DNA from: Ricinus communis
Lineage: Eukaryota > Streptophyta > Magnoliopsida > Malpighiales > Euphorbiaceae
Reading direction: 5' to 3'
Assembly (NCBI RefSeq): GCF_019578655.1
Contig: NC_063260.1
Location: 16,060,001 to 16,124,000, forward strand
DNA length: 64,000 nucleotides
Shown here: positions 57,977 through 64,000 of the stretch, piece after piece
Numbering within the stretch: position 1 is the first letter of the stretch
How the letters are laid out: every line of letters starts with the position of its first letter
The notes under the pieces: generated by a model
Database searches by the model: none
Told to the model about the DNA's origin: nothing
The model's input: the letters and a program-made list of their open reading frames with translations, nothing else
Program-made: the position numbers and the translations under genes

Positions 57977-60080
57977 AATAACCCCAACAGCCTCATTTTG
58001 TCCTCGAGCAATCAAAAGTAAAGTAAGGAAAATAAACCACTAAGGAACAATACCTAAAGTGACCGACGGACAAGCTAGAGAGCTCCCTGCATATCCTTAA
58101 CAAGCATAAGTCAAACAAAAGAAAAGAAGCAATCAATTTTAAGTATCATGACCAAGATGTCAATAGTTCACACAATCAATACTTCAACGAAATTATTCGG
58201 AACCAACTCCTCACCGGATTCACTCTAAATCACTCCAAAATGTTTAAAGGGTAGTGTTTAATCTTAATGCATCAACTCTTTACTTACTATATGCTTGCTC
58301 TTAAATCCTACTTACTACATGGCGTCCAATCACGTCAAGAGGTCTTTATAAAGGTTGTAATGGGGATTAGGTAAGGGTAGGTAAATTTGGTCGGAGTTGA
58401 ACCTGTGGTGTTCTCGATGAAATACATGACTTGCACATAAGTCACAATGATCCTGAGGGTAAACAATGGACGATGGTCCAAGGTGGGAAATAAGAATCAA
58501 GTCAAAATGTTTAGCTCACTTACTTTCTTTCTTTCATCACCTTTCCCTCTTATTCTTCTATCTCTTTTTTTCATAAGGGAAGAACATTCACATAATAGAG
58601 TGAATTTTTTAGATTTTATTTATAAGATTCCACGCTATTCCCGAGATAAATTCCCGATAAAAACAACTCATATCAAGATCATAACCGAAAGAATAAAACT
58701 AAGTAGTAATGGAATATGATACAGGAAATGGTGAAAGAAGGGGTTATCTACGAATCAATAAACGAATGAAGGCTATTTGGCTAGAATGAAAACCTTAGTG
58801 CCTCTATCATACCAAAGTATTAAACTCTCCTTATGGCCCTCGCCCAAAGCATTAAACGAGAAGTTCTAAAAGTAAAGAAAGTAATCAGCACTCTCAGCGA
58901 AATAAATACAAGCATATAAAGTGTACGCTTACAATTTAGGCTCAATTTCTCAAGTGTGCCTTTGAGTAGGTTCCAAACAAAAATCATCAAAATGTAATTA
59001 AATAAACCAAAGCAACTTAGTGCACAAATCAAACTAATTATCTTACATTCTTCCGGCAGACTCAACACTATCGGTTTTGCGATCACATGGACATAAACAG
59101 AGGATTTCAAAAGCAAGTCAGCATCAAACAAAGTGAAAATTTTCAAAATTTTACAAAAATTTCTGAAAGAATAAGCAAATTCGGGGCGGGATAAATATCA
59201 CCACCCAGCATTTGAAGGACACACATCAAGCAGTACAAAATATAAGAAATCAAAAGGAAAAAGAACTATCGCCTGACTATGGCTCCGGAGTGAAAGGAGG
59301 TGCATCGGCGGGTATGTCGGGGGTTGGCTAGTCTGTGGTAGAGGAATGTCGGATTGTAATTAAGAGAGATTCATTGCCTTCTTCCAACAAGGTTCGAAAT
59401 AAAAGTCGCACATCTACATCTACAAGACTACCCCACATCGTGTGAAAACATCTCGATAATGACAAAGCGTGAGCGGAATAAAATATGTAAAATGAAGTAG
59501 ATTATGGGAGTCCATAAAAGAAATTGGAAAACTAAGAGAAAAATAAAATGACATAAAGAGATAAAAACTAGAAATTCTACTAGATATTGCCCTTGATGTG
59601 TACTTTAACACTTGAAATATATTGATCCTCGAAATTAAGTGCGAGCATCAGTAAGCTAACTCCCGTAAAACTCGAGAATAAACACATTCCAAGCAACATC
59701 TAGTAAAAGGTTCAATAAGATAGTATCTCCTCAAAATCAAACTTACTAAAAACGGTGAAATATCTAACTACCAATGACTACATAAAATAAAAAAATGTCC
59801 AAAAATTCGGAAAGCAAAAAAAGATTCGGGAATGCCTCCCGGGCTTTTTTGTCGAGAATTGTCGGACTACTGTGACATTCCCCGTATCATCGCTGCAAAT
59901 TAAGAAGGTAGGCTCAATGTAAGTTGGGGCTCGAGGCATATAAGTGCAACAGGAGAGGTCCGTGTGTGCGGTAGATGACCAAAGAGGTGCTCTCGGACCG
60001 ATTTGGGATGTCCATTCATCACCCTCGCATTCCTAGAGGCTGGGTGACACTGTCAAAAACAAACTATGACTACCACTCCT
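57977..60080 (-). mobile_element. 3' non-coding internal region of the gag-protease element
   Basis: Starts with the polypurine tract and follows the 7620-6240 sequence in reverse as far as about 59270, including the purine-rich run near 58515-58575. From 59270 to 60080 the sequence is less conserved; no reverse transcriptase, RNase H or integrase motif is seen. Confidence 0.65.
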
Positions 60081-60850
60081 CAGTCTATCATAGCACAAAG
60101 TCTCGTATTGATACAAGTTATTTTTTCGGATGAATAACACATACTAATAGGGGAAGAAACATGTATAGCATCATCCATTTATACATCTTGTGGTTGTGTA
60201 TTACATGTAAGATTAATTCCATCAATACAACAAATGGCATGAACATGGCTCATGGAAGAACAATCAAATGAAGGTAAACTAAAAGTGACCACGGTCATCC
60301 CTACATTAAGTTCTAACTTCCCCTCAAATCACGTCTATTTTAGCTCTACCGTGGCAAGGAAAGGTCTCCCCAAAATTAATGGTACACCATGCTCATTGTC
60401 CATATCCAAAACCACAAAGTCCACAGGAAATATGAACTTATCTACCTTAACTAGCACATTTTCCTGAATTCCCTAGGAAACTTAATGTAAAGGTCGCCAG
60501 AAAGGTATTAATTGAATGCACTAGTCCTAGTGGATTTTGCCTCCCCCAAACCTAGCTTATTGAATAAATTAGTGGGCATGACATTTATGCTAGCCTCTAA
60601 ATCAGCCTAATGCATCATCCACACGCAAATTACTAAAGTGTGGAATAGTGTAGAACTCCCGGCTTCGGCTTGCAAAGGCCAGGCATTCTCGTTAGAGTAT
60701 TGGCGTTTAACGCTTATGTCCTTTAAGAACTTAGCATACTTCGGCATCCTGTTCCAATGCATCAATAAAAGGCAAGTTAATATGCAAGTTAATAGGCGAC
60801 CTCCATGATTGCAGCATTGTGTCACGGGCCACCACCACAAACTTCATGAC
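60081..60850 (-). pseudogene. Athila-like protease pseudogene
   Basis: In reading order: an RMPKYAKFLKDI linker, TLFHTLVICVWMMHADLEAS (where DLGAS is expected), INVMPTNLFNKLGLGEAK, then in shifting frames a [13 protein letters not shown] stretch and a [13 protein letters not shown] end. It resembles the retropepsin-type protease that follows gag in Athila elements. The changed active site and frame changes make it inactive. Confidence 0.75.
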
Positions 60851-61767
60851 CAGCGTTCGTGCATAGATAGCATCCACGGAGTTAGTCGATCTTCTTGGCT
60901 AGAAGCTCCACTTGAGTGAAGGCTCTTAGAATCCCTTGGTTGACCACCTCCTGTCATCCCCGTTCAAGTACATGCTTCCTGTGGGGATTGCCACCTGATA
61001 GTTGTTCATGGCCATTTCTATCGTGTTCTAAGCCCGCTCGGTCTTACTATTTAGCGCCCCTGCTGCGGCATCCACCATCCGCCTTGTTGTAAGGTTTAAC
61101 CCATTGTAGAAGGTTTGAACTGCATCCACCGCGGCAATCCGTGATGTAAGTGACATCTCAAAAGATCTTTAAACCTCTCCATTACATCGTACATGCTTTC
61201 ATCACCGTGCATAAAGAAGATATGTCATTTCTAAGTTTTGCGGTTTAGCGGGAGGAAAATACTTGTATAGAAATTTTTCGATAGCGCCTTCCGGGTAGTG
61301 ATACATTGTGGAAGAGATTGCGACCATCACTTTCTTCGCCCGAGGAAAATGGAAACAATCTCGGTACCGAATGGCATCATCGGTTGTTCCATTTATCTTG
61401 AATGTGTCATAAATCTCTAAAAGTTGGAGATATGTGCATTGGGATCCTCACGGGCAATCCTCCAAACTACACACTTTACTGGATCATCCGGATAACATTG
61501 GCCTTTATCTAAAAATTGTTGTCGTCACATTAGTACAGTGAATACGACTATACTCGTCTGGCCCCGTCAAAGAGGGTCGAGCAAACGATGGTCCTGATCA
61601 TCATCGGCACAGGGGTTGAGGTTCTTTATTGTGTCAACTCCTTGAACCTAAATCTAAATGAACTTTCTGTCCTCCTCTCCAGCTGCTCAGCGTCGTCTCA
61701 ATAATCCGAGGGTGCTCCGAGATGGAATAATGGTCTTATAGGATCGAGGTTGTGAGCTCACAGTCAT
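60851..61767 (-). pseudogene. Athila-like gag pseudogene (minus strand)
   Basis: The ATG lies at 61767 (MTVSSQPRSYKTI). Traces of the gag capsid domain are recognisable at the DNA level when aligned with 4077-4950: GATCCCAATGCACATAT, CACATTCAAGATAAATGGAA, the FPF...KRW stretch and the CCATCCGCCTTGTTGTAAGG block. Many single-base gaps break the frame. Together with the protease it makes a gag-protease element without pol. Confidence 0.75.
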
Positions 61768-61930
61768 ACACCCAAACCGACAACCAAAGAACAACCAATC
61801 AATTAAAAATAATATAACAATAAATAATAAAAAATAAAGAATAAATAAATAAACAAACAATGACTAAATTAACACAAAAACAACTACTCTAGTTCACATC
61901 ACATCACGCAATCTAGCAGCATCAAAAACT
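61768..61930 (-). mobile_element. Leader and decayed primer site
   Basis: AT-rich leader with repeated AATAAATAA words, then next to the LTR AGTTTTTGATGCTGCTAGAT, a strongly decayed tRNA-Asp type primer site. Confidence 0.5.
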
Positions 61931-63091
61931 TGACGGCTCTTTATACAATCTACACACTAGGCAAAGGAACCTCTGAGTGCAACCTAGCACTAGTGGTATC
62001 AAGGTCGTATCCCTGAGATCGGGTGAACCTAGAGTTACCATCGCTTATGCTTATGTATATTACTGCGAAATAGTGTTAAGTTTTGCATTACCAACTTGGT
62101 TATGAGTGCAAATAAGTAAATGAAGGACAATGAACAATCAAAAGACAATTGCAAGGAGAAAAACAAACCCAAAAGGGAGCCTAAGTGATGGAATTCTAAA
62201 GATGGATATTATGGATTGCCGATCTTGGTTGCCCGTGCCTAAATCCCTGAATTGAATTAGGCCTCTACGAGCTTCACTAGAAAGCTTATCGACCCTAAAC
62301 CCACACACTAATCTAATGGAATCTCTTCCTATCGGATTACTACATATCAGCATTAAGTATGATTTAAAACTATTACGAGTTATTAATTCTTAATCCGGCA
62401 AGTAAATCAACCTTATCTCTAAGTGTTAACTACTAGTCCTTATTATTCAATGTCCAGTTGTAACAAGCATTTCGATGTGTCAAAAACAACCCAATAAACA
62501 ATTAATTCAACGTCTCAGTCTTGAATCAAACTTTTATTACTAAATAGCAAGAAGATTGCAAGAATGACAATTATAAAACTAACAATTAAGCATAATCCAT
62601 CGAGTGAACCCAATTAGGTTGAAAAGATCTCACTACTATTCGTGGTTAAAGCAATTGGGGAACAAAATAAGGAAAAGAAAATTAAAGGCATGTACACCCT
62701 TCTCTTTCGGAATCTCAAACCTAGTTGCCTCTTGCTCGATTTGAGAACTAATCGTGAACCTCGCCCCAATCTTCAATCTATGGAAGAATCCGATTGAAAC
62801 CTTGATCCAAGTCTCCTTTTTCTGGTTTGGCTCGGAAAATCCTTAGAGAGAGAAAAATTAGGTTTGGGACGCGTTCTAATCCTAGCCTCCTTTTTTTCTC
62901 TCCTCTCTTCGTTCTTTTAATTATTTCCCTTGTATCGCTTGCCGTGTGGGGACACTGGATTACGCTCCGGCCGTGGTTACTGCAGTCGTGTTCTCAAAAA
63001 CTTCCTTTTCTTTGATGTTTTGATGCACGCCCAACGACCACGCGTGGTGATTCCCGTGTTAGGAACACGTGTTCGAAACCTAACACTACGA
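61931..63091 (-). mobile_element. Athila-like LTR (type D), 5' LTR, truncated
   Basis: It starts TGACGGCTCTTTATACAATC and matches the 3' LTR at 56574-57976 over its length. Its outermost 240 bp or so are missing because another LTR begins at about 63092. The two LTRs of this element differ by many substitutions and gaps, so the insertion is old or the sequence is error-prone here. Confidence 0.75.
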
Positions 63092-64000
63092 CTACGGGTG
63101 CTACTCGTTAGCTACAATCTAAGGCGGTGTACCTATCGATGCGCCTTGCACTAATGGCGAGTATCAAGGTCGTATTCCTCGGAAAGCGAAAGCCCGAGTT
63201 ACATCTTTGTTCTTTGTTATATTAACCTAAAATGGATGATGATAATTTCTAAACTAACTATTAACTACAAGCCAAGTTCTCGGAGGAGATGCGAGTAATT
63301 GATAAATGAAATAATCAAGACAAGAAGACAAACCCAAAGGGAATCTAAACTAGTTGGCAACCGAACAAAAGATAAAGGATCGCCTAATTATGCTACCCGT
63401 GGATGATTTTTAATCGACCGGCTTCTCTCGAGATAACCGAATTCCTAAACCTAATAACCTAAAGTTGGAATCTCTTCCTAACGATTGATTCTTAAATTAG
63501 CATTAAGCTTTAATCCGCCTCTATTAAGCTTTATTAATTCTTAATCCGGCTAGTTAATTATCCTTATCTCTAAGCGATTATTAACCAGTTCTTGTTATTC
63601 AAAATTCCAATTGCCAAATGGATTTCTCAATCTCATAAAGCAATCTAAACATCACAATTCCACAACGTCTCATGAATAATGCATAATCTTATTAATACCG
63701 AAAACAAGAAGAATACAAAACCAACTCAAACAATCCAACAATATAATATCAAGCCAACATAGTAAAGAAACCCCAATGGATTAAATCAGTCTAGCTAAAC
63801 ATGTTCATGTTTAAAACAATCTAGGAAATCAATTACAATGAAAGAATAATGAAAATAAAACATGTACACCCTTTTCTCTCAAATTGGATGAATACCCAAA
63901 CTGGATCTACACTTTGATTAATCTCCCAAACTGCCTCTTGAATTGCTTCCACTTTACTGCGGTTTTGCACTTCCTAACCTTGGGATTCTACTGGATTCTT
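63092..64000 (-). mobile_element. Athila-like LTR (type B), runs off the window end
   Basis: It begins TACGGGTGCTACTCGTTAGC, matching TGATGGGTGCTACTCGTG at 51007, and follows the solo LTR 51007-52468 closely to the window end. Minus-strand orientation. The missing remainder should end near TATGCTCATCA at about 64550. Confidence 0.75.

Overview
The window is nuclear DNA from a flowering plant, almost certainly a eudicot. One intron-containing receptor-like kinase gene sits in a sea of nested LTR retrotransposons, and a piece of plant mitochondrial DNA (cox3 next to sdh4) has been transferred in. The order Malpighiales would fit the look of the gene and repeats, but I cannot prove the species. 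No bacterial, CRISPR, tRNA or rRNA features were found.

Layout. 1-2454: remnants of two Ty3/gypsy elements on the minus strand, including a duplicated polyprotein tail around one LTR. 2455-10899: Athila-like Ty3/gypsy material (tRNA-Asp primer site, LTRs of about 1.4-1.5 kb) with gag but no reverse transcriptase or integrase, ending in two LTRs in inverted orientation. 10900-18600: AT-rich intergenic DNA with a degenerate MITE-like repeat. 18640-23200: the only intact gene, a 7-coding-exon receptor-like serine/threonine kinase of 509 residues with an intron in its 5' leader. 23470-24830: small AT-rich inverted-repeat transposons, one nested inside another. 26595-45460: a decayed Tat-lineage Ty3/gypsy pol gene, split by about 13.6 kb of later insertions (Athila-like LTRs, the mitochondrial insert, and a 6.8 kb palindrome of two non-autonomous elements) and again by a 3.04 kb solo LTR with a clean CAAAT target-site duplication. 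46981-56025: a Ty1/copia element whose 5' LTR is split by a 7 kb Athila-like block and whose gag is cut by another Athila-like LTR. 56026-64000: a gag-protease-only Athila-like element on the minus strand, cut at its 5' LTR by another LTR that runs off the window.

How the parts relate. The kinase gene should give a plasma-membrane protein with one transmembrane helix and a cytoplasmic RD-type kinase; its key catalytic residues are all present. Everything else is a history of insertion, recombination between LTRs and decay. Almost every retrotransposon reading frame carries stops and frameshifts. The best candidate for something undescribed is a three-copy non-autonomous Athila derivative that keeps a short zinc-knuckle/coiled-coil gag remnant and a separate acidic reading frame conserved at the protein level; two of its copies lie tail to tail and form the large palindrome.
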